A stretch of 64,000 bases of DNA from Hippopus hippopus (taxonomy: Eukaryota; Mollusca; Bivalvia; Cardiida; Cardiidae). Below the pieces are notes generated by a model, which did not search any database, had not been told where the DNA came from, and was given only the letters and a program-made list of their open reading frames with translations. The position numbers and the translations under genes are program-made. Below, piece by piece: positions 1-10,721 of this stretch. Within the stretch, counting starts at the first letter, position 1. Each line of letters opens with the position of its first letter. The stretch is taken from assembly GCA_946811185.2 (NCBI GenBank), contig OX328112.1, positions 15,109,215 through 15,173,214 of the forward strand, read 5' to 3'.

Positions 1-507
1 CAAGATTGGTCAAAAAACGTCTTAAAATGTGGGGCCTCAAACAAAACCTTGGGGCACCTGAAAACTATCGCTTGATGTTTAATATGGCAGACTGAGTCAG
101 ATATTGAAAAAATAATTTTCCCATGATGTATTGCTTTGTGATTTATTGTTTAATGACATTGACTCACATGTTTGATAACATGTTTGATAAACAGAATAAG
201 GTATATGTTTCATTTATTCTAAGATTTATTATATGCACCTTCCCGCCTGAGCTTGCTTTTTTTTTCATGGTCTAAGGGAAAAAACTTTTAATACCATAGA
301 CTTTATTTTTGTGTGATTACTCTCCCCTATATGCTCTTCCCCCCCTCCTCTTTTCGATAAGCAAGACAAGTGATGCATGCAATGTCGTGTTGATTCTTAT
401 TTAAAGTATTCTTTAATAAGATTAGAAAAAGTTTAGTTAATACTTGTATAAAATTCAACATTTAAAAAGAAAGCCATTGATATTTTACCACAATTATTTT
501 GGTCTTG
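1..507. other. No gene seen; AT-rich unique sequence
   Basis: I see no coding frame of note, splice-bounded exon or recognised repeat here. The stretch has several homopolymer A and T runs and no copy of the transposon family that fills the rest of the window. Confidence 0.5.
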
Positions 508-592
508 ACCCTTTTCCAGCCGTCAGTTTTGACGACACTAAAGAAAAAAGCTTTTGAAAACATTATGAGAAAAAAAAAAAAGAAAGTGCAAT
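508..592 (-). mobile_element. Partial piggyBac-like MITE
   Basis: Short-arm sequence leading into the left half of the family hairpin (cttttgaaaacattatgag), which then degrades into a poly-A run. The long arm and right end are missing. The family is described at 675-906. Confidence 0.5.
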
Positions 593-674
593 CAATCAAA
601 AATATTATCCTATTCCTGGAGCTGGATTTATGGTCGATATGGAAAAATCTGAAATTTTGTTGACTGGCAATCAG

Positions 675-906
675 TTAACCCTTTCCTCCATATATACTCG
701 TTTTAACACAATGAAGAAAAAAGCTTTAGGAAAACATTGTGAGAAAAGGTGAAATTGCTCAAAATGAGCAATTTCACCTTTTCTCACAATGTTTTCTATG
801 CAACCTGTATCTTAAAACCCACTAGTAGTAGCCACATTTCAGTTGTCGTCTGCAGCTTCTTTGAATTTGGGACGGTCTCAAAATGGTGTATTAGGTAATG
901 GGTTAA
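675..906 (-). mobile_element. piggyBac-like MITE, variant core
   Basis: Flanked by TTAA at 675-678 and 903-906. Family structure, seen across the window: TTAA, end CYCTTTACCA, a long arm of about 105 bp (on the forward strand reading gacttgtccaaattgaaag then gcatttgcaga), a hairpin of about 65 bp, a short arm of about 55 bp, end TGGTAAAGRG, TTAA. I call orientation + when the long arm comes first. There is no coding capacity, so it depends on a transposase made elsewhere. TTAA duplications with CCCTTT ends are known for piggyBac, so that assignment is inference. This copy's core (730-796) differs from the usual one in both arms symmetrically: GGTGAAATTGCTC pairs with GAGCAATTTCACC. Confidence 0.8.
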
Positions 907-1457
907 ATGGATGGTATCAGTGGCTTGGAAAATGTTGCTATGGTACTTACCCTCGTCAAACTCAAACCATTTTAGCCGCTATTTAGGGTCAAAAGATGCA
1001 TTAAAAAGGACGAGTCTAAAATTTTGTTGTCTTGGTCCTTCCTGGTTTTAGACCGTTCTCCATAATGCGGTCACAGACACCGAAGTAGTTCCCCAAAGAA
1101 GTAACAAATTTGCTTCCAATTTTTCGGGTGGATAATCAGATGAATATAAGAGACACCTTTAACATCTGTTCTTCCATTTCATTCCTGATAAAACTGTGCA
1201 GCAATGACGTTAGGCATAAGATCTTGCCATGGACCCAGATCTACTTTTGATATTACGCCGCTAAGTGTCGTCTGCAAAATTACAATATATGGATGTTGTA
1301 CCAAGAAAAGGAGTTAAATACCTGTCCGGTGCCGCTATCTACTGTACGAAATAAGACCAAAAGTGGTTGTCATTATATCCATTGAAGCCAGGTGCATCGC
1401 CGAGTTATTTGTTCGGAACAATTTGTACCACGGATTTCAGATGCGGACATCAACACG
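907..1457. other. No gene seen; possible promoter-proximal sequence
   Basis: This region lies just upstream of the exon-like start at 1499. I see no TATA box that I would defend. On the minus strand a donor-like GAGGGTAAGTACC falls near 940-953, but the frames before it close quickly. Confidence 0.3.
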
Positions 1458-2573
1458 GGTAGGAAACTTCATATTCAGAGCCAATGGCTCCGACGAAGAT
1501 GTCGGCTGAAAAACAACCAAAAAACAGGTAAGCTTGTCATTATTTGTAATCATGTGTTCTTATATCTTTGAAAGTCCAAAAAAGGAGAATGTCATGCAAT
1601 GCTCTGGTCTTTCAACGTGTTTTCTGCACTACGGAAAGTTGTAACAAGTGTACAAAGTTGTCTAATTCATTTGTGGCGTGGGTTGACCTTAGCTAAAATA
1701 ATACGTCACGGACCTAAATTCAGTCTATTGTTGCCATATAATTGGCATTCAAGAGAGTCTTGCTGTCCCAAAAGTGTGAATTAATGTCTTGAAATGTTAC
1801 ATTCACTGCTGATAAAGAATGGAAAAGAAATAGCACAAAAATGATGAAAATAAAGAAGGGCTCCGATTATGTGGGCCGGCTCTGACTTGTAAGTTGGCAC
1901 TGATTGATGAGGGCTTCCTTTCAGAAATTTAGTTTTTTGTAAAAAATTACTTCGGAAGTTGGCTTTGTTTTTCCGTCAATACCTTTTAGTCCAAAATGTA
2001 TTACTTTTGTTGGATGGAACATGACCGAATTTATGAACATACAAAGGACTGGTATTGTCACGATTGAAAACTGCTGTCAAACATTAGTCTATCTAAATTT
2101 TGAAAATACTTTTATGTAGTTTTTGATTAACAGAATGGTCTATACATGTATATAGCATTTGTCATGCTTTCGTCGTAAGTGCAGCCCACGTGTAAGCAAA
2201 AAAAAAGAAAATATTTGGCATCTTCGGAAGACTATCTGGTCTTGAAACAGTCATTAAAAAGCTAGATGGAAAATGTACCGACCATAGCAGAGATGATGAA
2301 TAGAAAAAAACTTTTACAAAGCGTGAGAAATACAACTGACCTATTCGCATTACACGCCTAGGGTATACGTGTGACCACTCTTAACTCAACACCTAACACG
2401 ACACAACAGTATGCCGGGTGGGTGAGGTATATACAAGTCTTTAACAAAAAAAAAATTAATTTCACTACCATGCCAAGACCAAAAGTGTTCATAGATTTAT
2501 GATTTTGATTGTACTCTGTCAGATCTTTCAATGCAGAATATTTCATATATTAGTTATTTTCTAAGCCCTTTTA
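1458..2573 (+). repeat. Left arm of a ~1.1-kb inverted duplication
   Basis: Read in reverse complement, this arm aligns along its length with 2920-4110. Landmarks present in both: gtcatgcaatgc near 1590 and gcattgcatgac near 3940; the sequence around the splice donor at 1528; tacgtcacggacctaaattc near 1702; ggtcttgg with acttgtatatac near 2430-2470. There are scattered substitutions and indels, for example about 30 extra bases in the right arm near 2960 and about 32 near 4050. The arms are clearly homologous but not freshly duplicated. Confidence 0.85.
1499..1527 (+). CDS. Exon-like start (MSAEKQPKN) with splice donor
   Basis: An ATG in fair context (cgaagATGT) opens nine codons, M-S-A-E-K-Q-P-K-N plus two bases, and runs into a consensus 5' splice site, ACAG|GTAAGC, at 1527/1528. 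It could be the first coding exon of a plus-strand gene, leaving phase 2. No matching downstream exon was identified and the peptide is too short to name. The mirror copy in the right arm of the inverted duplication has a stop at codon 4, so at most this copy is intact. It may equally be part of a mobile element. Confidence 0.3.
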
Positions 2574-2919
2574 TTCTAAATAATAACTCAAAACAGCTAA
2601 TTGCATACACAATCAGTAAATCATGATATTGGAGCTGCAATCTCAATCTAATTACGGCGTAAAGTGAATGATTTCTAATGATTACATTAGAAATGGGGAA
2701 GGGTCGATGTGAGATTTCTGAAATAAGTGCAAACGACAATGTTTAGGACATTCATACAAATATCTAGGACGGAAAAAGAAAATAAATAACTCAAAGCTAT
2801 TCATTATTAACCCTTAAAGTGCCTGTCACAACTTAAGTTGGTTCTGCAGCCAGTATAGATCAATATTAGACTGTACAAAACGTGATCGTTTGTTTGTTTG
2901 GATGAATATTTGTTTATCA
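2574..2919. other. Spacer of the inverted duplication
   Basis: About 345 bp between the arms with no self-complementarity that I could follow. It holds a fragment of a small dispersed repeat at about 2813-2886 (aacccttaaagtgcctgtc, then agtatagatcaatattagac). Confidence 0.5.
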
Positions 2920-4110
2920 TCGGCTTAAAGATAACTGATATGTGACATTTTCTGAACTAATATGCATCTGGTTAATTGGAGATTGAAAGATCTGAGTAAG
3001 TACTATCAGAATCAGGGATCTATGTACATTTTTGGTCTTGACGTGCTTGTGAAATGGATTCTTTTTCGTTGTTAAAGACTTGTATATACCCCACCCACCT
3101 GACATACTGTTGTGTAGTGTTAAGTATTAAAAAGAGTTAAGTGTGTTCACACATATACCCTGAGGTGTGTATTGCGAATAGATCAATTGTATTTCTCACG
3201 TTTTGTAAATTTTTTTTTTTTCCCATTCATCATCTCTGCTACGGTCGGTACATTTTCCATCTAGCTTTTTAATGACTGTTTTAAGACCAAAGAGCCTTCC
3301 AAAGATGCCAAATATTTTTTCATTATTTTTGCTTACATGTGGGCTGCACTTACGAGGAAAGCATGACAAATACTATATACATGTATAGACCATTCTGTTA
3401 ATCAAAAGCTACTCTAAAGTATTTTCAAAATTTAAACAGGCTAATGTTCGACAGGATTTTTTCAATCGTGACAATACCAGTCCTTTGTATGTTCATAAAT
3501 TCGGTCATGTTCCATCCAACAATAGTGCTATATTTTGGACTGAAAGGTGTTAACGGAAAAACAAAGCCTACTTCCTAAGTAATTTTTTACAAAAAACTAA
3601 AGTTTTGAAATGAAGCCCTCATCAATCGGTGCCGACTTACACATTGAGAGCCGGCCCACATAATTGGAGCCCTTCTTTATTTTCATCATTTTTGTGCTAT
3701 TTCTTTTCCATTCTTTACCAGCAGTGAATGTAACATTTCAATACATTAGTTCACGCTTTTGGCACAGCAAGACTCTCTTTTGATTGCCAATTACAATGTA
3801 TATGGCAATAATAGACTGAATTTAGGTCCGTGACGTATTATTTTAGCTAAGGTCAACCCACGCCACAAATGGTTCAGACAACATCGTACACTTGTTACAA
3901 CTTTCCGTAGTGTAGAAAACACGTTAAAAGACCAGGGCATTGCATGACATTCTCCTTTTTTGGACTTTCAAAGATATAAGAACACATGATTACAAATAAT
4001 GACAAGCTTACCTGTTTTTTGGTTGTTTTTAAGCCGACATCTTCAGAAACGGAAGACCAACACAACATTTTCTCGTCGGAGCCATTGGCTCTGAATGTGA
4101 AGTTTCCTAC
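2920..4110 (-). repeat. Right arm of the ~1.1-kb inverted duplication
   Basis: Reverse-complement partner of 1458-2573. The outer end is near the shared agccaattggctc-type sequence around 4081-4110; beyond it the flanks no longer match. A plus-strand open frame that starts inside this arm and runs out to 4291 is antisense to the exon-like copy and has no recognisable domain. Confidence 0.85.
4011..4040 (-). pseudogene. Broken mirror copy of the MSA exon
   Basis: On the minus strand the start ATG (4040-4038) is followed by TCG GCT TAA, so the frame stops at codon 4 where the left-arm copy has GAA. The splice donor sequence CAG|GTAAGC is preserved. Confidence 0.5.
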
Positions 4111-4291
4111 CCATGATCAAGGTGACGCAGAGGTAGAACGTCATGCTGCATTTCTGAAAAAGGTAGACTGTCGTGTTGGTAAAAAGAGCCTAGCATTAAT
4201 TTCATCCCCCAATGTGACCCGATTACATTCATTGTTTGTAGAGCCAAGGCTTTCTTCACGAATTTATAACGGAAAACTTTCTTCAAAGTAG

Positions 4292-5082
4292 AAGTGCAAT
4301 GCCTCATGTTCTTGTTCGTCATTTCCCTTAAAACATGTTTCTCGACTTTCAAGTCACAATGTGAGTATGCCAAGATAATGGCATATTCCTAAGGGGCCAC
4401 AGCTCGAAGTTCTCACAACATCAAATCTTGTTTCCAAAATGAATAGATATAGATCTAGATATAGCAAATCGTTTTTAGATCCGCTGGCAGAAGTAAAATT
4501 CTTTGAAATCTCCAAAACTACAAGTTGGAAAATGCTGCAAATTTAGCATTTAATTGAGTTTTTGGTACACTTCTCTCAGGTTCATGATATAGTTTTGATC
4601 TATGGGAGAACATGCTTGTTGCGAGCTTTGCTTACTTTCTTTGCATAGTACTTTAGCAATATAGTTATGCCTCAAATTTATGATTTAATAAGGGAAATAA
4701 CTTGGGATTTTTCAAAACTGGTATATCATTCATCTCCCTTGATAATCACACACACCATGATAAAACATTACTATATGGTACAGAAAATACTCAGTTCTTA
4801 GTTGCAATGATTTATTTCCATGTTATAGGTTATGCTCAAATGATATGATCTGAGGGAAGGTTTGTATCCTATGTTTTTATCCATAACTTTGCCAAACAAA
4901 AAGCTTTTACTGCTGCAATCATCCCTAAGTAGATGATCCTTTGTATTCATTTAAATCCTCTTGGTATGTAAAAAGCATACATTTTTTGGGGCTTGACTCA
5001 GTTTCTCACAGAATTTTTTTTTTCAACACAGACTTCTTACATATTAATATTCTGTTTATGCCATGTATGACTCATTTATCTG
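4292..5082. other. No gene; probably decayed 'gctccactggc' repeat
   Basis: I see no coding evidence. Two blocks, agggaaataac near 4692 and catctcccttgataatcac near 4731, resemble 6720-6785 inside the repeat described at 5573, so much of this stretch may be an older copy of it. Confidence 0.4.
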
Positions 5083-5124
5083 CAAGCAAGTGGAGAGATA
5101 TAGGGACATCATAGCCCTCTTGAA
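5083..5124 (+). repeat. 3' end of a decayed 'gctccactggc' repeat
   Basis: The sequence gcaagtggagagatatagggacatcatagccctcttg is a degenerate version of the terminal segment at 7752-7798. It abuts the MITE that follows directly. Confidence 0.6.
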
Positions 5125-5343
5125 TTTTCTCTTTACCAAACAACAAAGTATCAGACTTGGTAAATTTGAAGGAGTTTGCTGATGATGAATTAAACCTAAG
5201 ATGCAGGAACTTGTCTTTGAACGGGTAGAAAACCTTGTGAAAATAGGAGAAAATTACCAGCATTTTCTCCTTTCCCCACAATGTTTTCAAAAGCCCTTTT
5301 TCTGTGGATTGTTAGAAATCATGATCGTGCTGTTAAGAGTTAA
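5125..5343 (+). mobile_element. piggyBac-like MITE
   Basis: The left end is CTCTTTACCAAACAACAAAG with a decayed TTTT flank; the right flank is TTAA at 5340-5343. The left half of the hairpin has lost about 10 bp, so the stem is imperfect. Confidence 0.75.
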
Positions 5344-5439
5344 TCTGGCAAAGGTAAATCTTGTGGTTGGGCCCAATTTCACAGTATTTATTCTGGATTT
5401 ATCCTAAGCTTCAGTTCAGGAGAGCGTATCTAAAGGATT

Positions 5440-5546
5440 GAAATAGTGCTCACTACCAAACGCAAAAATGTTATTCTCGTTGATGTGGCTCAAATTGTTG
5501 AATTTGTCTCTTAGACGGTAGAAAACATTGTGGGAAAAGGACAAAA
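5440..5546 (+). mobile_element. piggyBac-like MITE, 3' truncated
   Basis: Long arm and left half of the hairpin, ending at about 5546. Unrelated sequence and then the large repeat starting at 5573 follow. Confidence 0.65.
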
Positions 5547-5572
5547 ATTTATTAACGTCAAAATTGACAGTT

Positions 5573-6820
5573 TTTAGCTCCACTGGCCGAAGGCCAGCGG
5601 GCTTATGTCATGGCCTGTTGTCCGTCGTGCGTCCATCCATCCGTGCGTCCGTCCGTCCGTCCGTCTGTCCGTGCATTAACTTTTTTTTTAAAACGTCTTC
5701 TTCTCTGAAACTACCCATCCAATTTTGATGAAACTTCACAGAAATGATCCTGCCATGGTCCTCTTCAGAATTTCTTGAAAGAATTTAATTCCTTCAAAAA
5801 CTCTGGTTGCCATGGCAACAAAACTGAAAAATTTTGAAAATCTTTGAAAATCTTCTTGTCTGAAACCGTAAGGCCTAGGGCTACCAAATTTGGCATGTAG
5901 CTTTATCTAGTGGACCTCTACGAAGTTTCTTCAATTTATAGCCCTGGGGTCAAAATTGGCCCCGCCCCGGGGGTCACAAGTTTTACATGGGCTTATTTAG
6001 GGAGAACTTTAAAATTCCTCTTCTACCTAGCCATGGGGCCTAGGGCGACCAAATTTGGCATGTAGCTTTATCTAGTTGACCTGTACCAAGGGTGTCCAAA
6101 TTATAGCCGAGGGTCAAATTTGACTTCGCCCCGGGGGGTAACATGTTTTACATGGGCGGGCTTATATAGGAAAATCTTTCGCATCTAGCTATAAGGGCTA
6201 GGGCTATCAAATTTTGCATTTAGCTTTATCTAGGGGGTCTCTATCAAGGGTGCCCAAATTATAGCCCAGGGGGTCAAATGTAGCCCCACCCCAGGGGGTC
6301 ACAAGTTCTACATGGTCTTATATAAGGAAACTTTAATAATCTACTTGTACATAGCCATATTTAGGCCTAGGGCTACCAAATTTTGCATGTAACTTTATAT
6401 AATGGGCCTCTACCAAGAGGGCCCAAATTTTAACTTTGGGGGTCAAGTTTGACTCCACACCAGGGGTCACAAGTTTTACATTGGCTTTTATAGTGAAAAC
6501 TTGATAAACCTGTGTCATGGATCACATATTTTACAGGGCCTTTTATTCAGCAAACTTGTTTTACATGACTTTTTATTGGGCAAGATTAAAAAATCTTTTT
6601 GTTTATAACCACACATTCTAGTTTCATATTGTAGGTCTGGGGTCAAAATTGCCTTCATTCCAGGGATCGCAAGTTTAACATGGGCTTCAAAATATTGTCA
6701 CTTCAATTTAAACATTAATCAAGGGAAATAACTCTTTTTATGAAAGATAAAGTTCGTTACTATTTACCTCCCTTGATTATCAAGCTGCAGTGATACATGA
6801 TTGGTGCTAGACAAGTTTTT
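5573..6820 (+). repeat. Bivalve-type repeat with 'agctccactggc' end
   Basis: Begins tagctccactggccgaagg, followed by a (CGTC)n-rich stretch at 5620-5665. Inside are at least four tandem units of about 163 bp starting near 5872, 6037, 6197 and 6364, each opening with a version of cctagggctaccaaatttgg. It has no coding capacity. I recognise the type as common in bivalves but cannot assign it to a transposon superfamily. It runs without a clear end into a second start at 6821. Confidence 0.75.
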
Positions 6821-7801
6821 TAGCTCCACTGGCCGAAGGCCAGCAGGCTTATGTTATGGCCCGTTGTCTGTTGTGCGTCCATCCGTATGTTAACTTTTTA
6901 GCTCACTTGAGCACAACATGCTCAAGGGGAGCTTTTAGGATCACCTGGTGTCCGTCGTGCGTCGTGTGTCGTCAACAATTCTTTAAACATCAACTCCTCC
7001 TAAACCACTGGGCGGATTTGGACCAAACTTGGCTGGAATGTTCCTTGGAAGGTCCTCTTTAAAAACTGTTCACAGAATTTGATTCCATCAAAAACTCTGG
7101 TTGCCATTGCAACCAAATGGAATTTTTTAGGGAATTCTTTAAAAATCTTCTCCTCTGAAACCACGGGTCAGATTTTGAAATAATTTCACAGATATGCTCC
7201 TTGGGTGACCCTTTTTAAAAATTGTTCGTAAAATTTTGATCCGTCAAAAAATGTGGCTCTGGTGAATGGGGGCTTCTTGCACCATATAGAAATGAAGGAA
7301 TTCTTCAAAATTCTTCTTCTCTGAAACTGCTGGTCAGATTTCGAAATAATTTCACAGGATTGTTCCTTGGGTGACCCTTTTCAAAAACTGTTCGTAAAAT
7401 TTTGATCCGCCAAAAAACGTGGCTCTGGTGAATGGGGGCTTCTTGCACTATACAGAAATGAAGGAATTCTTTAAAAATCTTCTCCTCTCATGGGTTTCAT
7501 GTTTTACAGGGCTTTTCATTGAGAAAAATTTGAAAATCTTCTTGTTTATAACATTCAAGAACTGAATTATTTGGTATGGATCTTTATATTGTGGACCTCC
7601 ACCAGGATTCAAATAATTATAGCTTTGCGATCAAAATTGGCTTTGCCCATGGATCACAACTTTCTCGTAGGATTAGATAGAAAAATGTTTGCATGTCCTC
7701 GTGTTTGAAATCAATTTGCTGAATATTGTAATGTTTGGCTTGTAGTGTTTTTACTTAATAGCCAGTGGAGCGATACAGGGCCATCATGGCCCTCTTGTTT
7801 T
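6821..7801 (+). repeat. Second 'gctccactggc' repeat, split by another repeat
   Basis: The start sequence at 6821 repeats that at 5573. After about 75 bp it is interrupted by the tract at 6897. It resumes near 7497 and finishes gccagtggagcgatacaggg ... catcatggccctcttg at 7752-7798. The first and last 11 bases (GCTCCACTGGC / GCCAGTGGAGC) are inverted repeats. Confidence 0.7.
6897..7496 (+). repeat. Nested 'tagctcacttgagcac' repeat with 167-bp tandem units
   Basis: Starts tagctcacttgagcacaac, then a short hairpin (gagcac..tgctc) and a gtccgtcgtgcgtcg stretch. It contains two tandem units of 167 bp (7134-7300 and 7301-7467) and the beginning of a third. It sits inside the repeat at 6821-7801, so it arrived later. 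The tract at about 41805-42775 ends in the same way as this family's usual 3' end. Confidence 0.7.
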
Positions 7802-7804
7802 AGT

Positions 7805-7977
7805 TGAATAATTACATATGGCTGAAATTGCAGAATTTGTCTCCAAAAGGGTAGAAAACATTGTGGGAAAAGGAGAAAATGCTGGTTACCAGCATTTTCT
7901 CCCTTTTCCCACAATGTTTTCAATAGGCTTCTTCCTCAGTGTCTATAAAACTTGAGATTGTGTTAGAGAGGGTTGAA
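7805..7977 (+). mobile_element. piggyBac-like MITE, 5' truncated
   Basis: Starts inside the long arm next to the 3' end of the large repeat. The core at 7856-7922 is nearly perfect with a central GGTTACC. The right end agagagggttgaa gives a TTGA flank. Confidence 0.75.
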
Positions 7978-8151
7978 TTGTTTTCAGCTGGAGGGCTGTA
8001 CCCCCTGGAACCTGTACCAAGCTATTGCCCAGGACTCACCAGTGGTCCAGCAACACTATTAGGCTCACCTGGGTATATAAAGATCCCACTCATGTCATAA
8101 TCTGGCCCTTGACAGCAGTTATGAGGTAAGATATAGATATTGGTCAGTTTG

Positions 8152-8358
8152 TTAACACATGACCAGACAACAAAATTTGAGGACTGAAAGCAATTGCAAA
8201 TCACAAGTTAAATGTGGCTGAAATGTTTGTGAGAAGGTAAAATACATTGTGGGAAAAGGAGAAAATGTTGGGACGAGCATCTTCTCCTATTGCCACAATC
8301 TCTTAAATAGCTATCTGTGCCAGTTATTTAAACTTAAGTTTGTGTGGTGAAGAGTTAA
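8152..8358 (+). mobile_element. piggyBac-like MITE, decayed
   Basis: TTAA at 8152 and 8355. The core is eroded (ttgggacgagcatcttctcc), so the hairpin is interrupted. Confidence 0.7.
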
Positions 8359-8648
8359 AAAAGCATTCACTCAATAACTCTGTATCTTTGTTTCTATGTC
8401 CTGTCTGTCACAATCCATGGCAAACTTTCACTTGTATAGATACGCCTGTTTTGTGCCACCATCCACAAAGGGTTATATTTTGAAAAAACTAACTCTTTCC
8501 CACGATATGTCAAAATTATAGACTTGCCCATATTAAAAGCATTTGTAGAAGACAAAAAACAGTATATGATCCATGCTTTGGAGAAAGGAGGATTGATGTA
8601 ACGCCATGATGCATTATATTGTGCAAGTTATCTCATAGTCATTGGTCC

Positions 8649-8874
8649 ATAACTCTTTACCACACAATCCCGACTTTTAACGACCCTGAGAAAGAAGCCT
8701 TTTGAAAACATTGTGGGAAAAGGAGAAAATGCTGGTAACCAGCATTTTCTCCTTTTCCCACGTTTTCTACCCTTCCCAAACAAAATTTCAATTTTTCAGT
8801 CACATTTATTTTGTCGTCTGCAAATGCTTTCAATTTGGACCGGTCTAAAATTTTCTCGTGTGGTAAAGAGATAA
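8649..8874 (-). mobile_element. piggyBac-like MITE with ATAA on both sides
   Basis: Ends ACTCTTTACCACACAATCC and TGGTAAAGAG are intact, and both flanks read ATAA (8649-8652 and 8871-8874) instead of TTAA. Core has central GGTAACC; a 5-bp deletion removes 'caatg' from the right stem. Confidence 0.8.
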
Positions 8875-8998
8875 AAGCTATTTTGTCTAACAACCTTCTT
8901 AATCATGAGGTAGAATGGTTATTTAACATGCAGAAAATTTATCATTAGCAAAAGGTTTTGATTCATTGGTCCATAAAAGCCAGTTTGTCTTACAACCT
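8875..8998 (+). repeat. 'aacaaccttcttaatcatgagg' dispersed repeat, left part
   Basis: Part of a dispersed hairpin family (see 9792-10104, 26796-26990, 32916-33100). It carries an uninterrupted taacaaccttctt at 8887-8899, which serves as an empty-site reference for the hAT-like insertion that follows. Confidence 0.6.
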
Positions 8999-9791
8999 CA
9001 GTATTTCTCTCAGAGTGTGTTTCTTGCATTTTTGACGCTATGATTTCTTAGTGACACACTAAAATTTGTCGTGTGCGTCTTTTCTGACGCAACCAAAAAA
9101 ATGTCTGTTCAATCAAAGCAATAGTTTATAATGCACACCATGACGTCAAGCCAAAATACTAAGGGGCAAAATAAGGTTCGTATGCAGAGAAAGATTTCGT
9201 ACGCCATGATTATTTTATACCGAGTTTATGATTCGGCGTCCAGTGTCTGAAACTGATTTTATTGATAATTTATTGATAAATATCTGCCAGTACTGCACAA
9301 AAAAAGAATTAAAGACATGAATTGCTACCAACTGGCCACTCTCTGACACAGTCACACATTTGAACCTCTTGTTTAGTAATAATTAACTAGGTACGGAATA
9401 ACTATAGGAAGGTCAATTTGTTGCCCCATTTTAAACGTGTACGGTCTGTGTATTCTAGACGAATTCCAAAACAGAATAGCAGGTAAACCAAATAAGAAAA
9501 ACAGAAAGGACATGCAGAATGTTCTGTTGTCCTTTCCACAAGTGAACACCTCGAAAACGTGAAAAAAATGAAAAATCAACAAATGCAACGAATATCCGGG
9601 TCTTGTCAGACTGAGAAAAATAGTTACAGTTCCGAGTAGGCGGAGTCACAGGGAAAGGTCCCTAAACATGAATTTAAGTAGCTTTAAAAAGGCATTTATA
9701 AAGGTGACCCTCAAGATTTTTGTATGACCCCCAATAATTTGGAATAGGGGTCACAAATGACCTCAAAAATTTGAAGCTGGGATAAACACTG
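8999..9791 (-). mobile_element. hAT-like non-autonomous element, copy 1
   Basis: Reverse-complement partner of 12841-13635 over nearly its whole length. Ends CAGTATTTCTC and ATAAACACTG are degenerate relatives of CAGTGTTTCTC. It is flanked by an exact 6-bp direct repeat CAACCT (8993-8998 and 9792-9797). There is no transposase frame. CAGTGTT-type ends resemble hAT elements, which usually give 8-bp duplications, so the superfamily call is tentative. Confidence 0.7.
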
Positions 9792-10104
9792 CAACCTTCT
9801 GAATCATGAAGTAGAATGGTCCTTTAATATGCAGAAAAATTGATCATCAGCAAAAGGTTCTGACCAAGGTCAGCCTGCATTATATGTAATCATCACAAAA
9901 TTATGGATCATTAAAATCCATTTTGTTTAACAATCGACTGCATCATGAGGTAGAACGGTCCTTTGACATGCCAAAAATTTACCAGAGGCAAAAAGTTTTG
10001 ACCTATGTCAGCCTATGCGGACTAAGCAGGCTGACATGGGTTGATACTTTTTGCAAATTCATTAAATGGCCTTTTCAAAAGCACATGGCACTATTATTTG
10101 TTGA
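9792..10104 (+). repeat. Dispersed hairpin repeat, two partial copies
   Basis: Two left parts (9792-9885 and 9905-9990) of the repeat seen at 8875. The second continues through a palindromic centre (gtcagcctatgcggactaag, caggctgacatggg) and the segment gatactttttgcaaattcat. Confidence 0.6.
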
Positions 10105-10247
10105 AAGCTGTCGCTTCTGAAAAAGTAGAAAACATTGTGGGAAATGGAAAAAATGCTCATGACCAGTATTTTTTCCTTTTCCCTCAATGTTTTCAAGAAC
10201 TTTCTTCCTCAGCGTTATTGAAAACTTGATTGTTTAGTAAAGGCTCA
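10105..10247 (+). mobile_element. piggyBac-like MITE, 5' truncated
   Basis: Hairpin with a decayed centre (ctcatgaccag) plus the short arm, ending tagtaaaggctcaa. The long arm is missing and sequence of the dispersed hairpin repeat lies directly upstream. Confidence 0.65.
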
Positions 10248-10467
10248 AATATGTTTACACTTAAAAATTAGCTTTTATTTTAGATAATTATAGGATCAGA
10301 ATACAGTTTTAAAAAACGTTCGTGTTGAAATATGTTTTTAATACCTACATTTATTTAACAGATAAACAATTGTAACCTTTGATGTATTGTAATTAGAGCT
10401 CCTCCGTAAAGAAGATGTACAAATATTTGACAGGATGGATATAACTGCACAGTAACTTCTAGCCTAG

Positions 10468-10703
10468 GTAACTCTGTACTGTTTACAACATGACAAAAAT
10501 GTAGACTTCTCCAAATTGAAAGCACTTGCAGATGGAAATTTAAATGTGGCTCAAACAATGGAATTTGTCATTGATAGGGTAGAAAACATGGTGGGAAAAG
10601 GAGAAAATGCTGGTTACCAGCATTTTCTCCTTTTCCCACAATGTTTTCACTAGGCTTTATTATCAGGGTTGTTCAAAAAAGGGAATTTATGATAAAGGGC
10701 TAG
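10468..10703 (+). mobile_element. piggyBac-like MITE
   Basis: Long arm with an inserted 'gtttac' near the end, a near-perfect core (10580-10647) with central GGTTACC, and a decayed right end gataaagggctag. Both flanking tetranucleotides are mutated. Confidence 0.75.
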
Positions 10704-10721
10704 CAAGAGATGACAAAATTT

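Noticed and set aside
940..953. Minus-strand splice donor GAGGGTAAGTACC
   Set aside because: A good consensus match but no sustained open frame or acceptor on that strand.
3986..4291. 101-codon plus-strand open frame
   Set aside because: Starts inside the right arm of the inverted duplication, antisense to the exon-like copy, and ends outside it; the frame is not preserved in the other arm.
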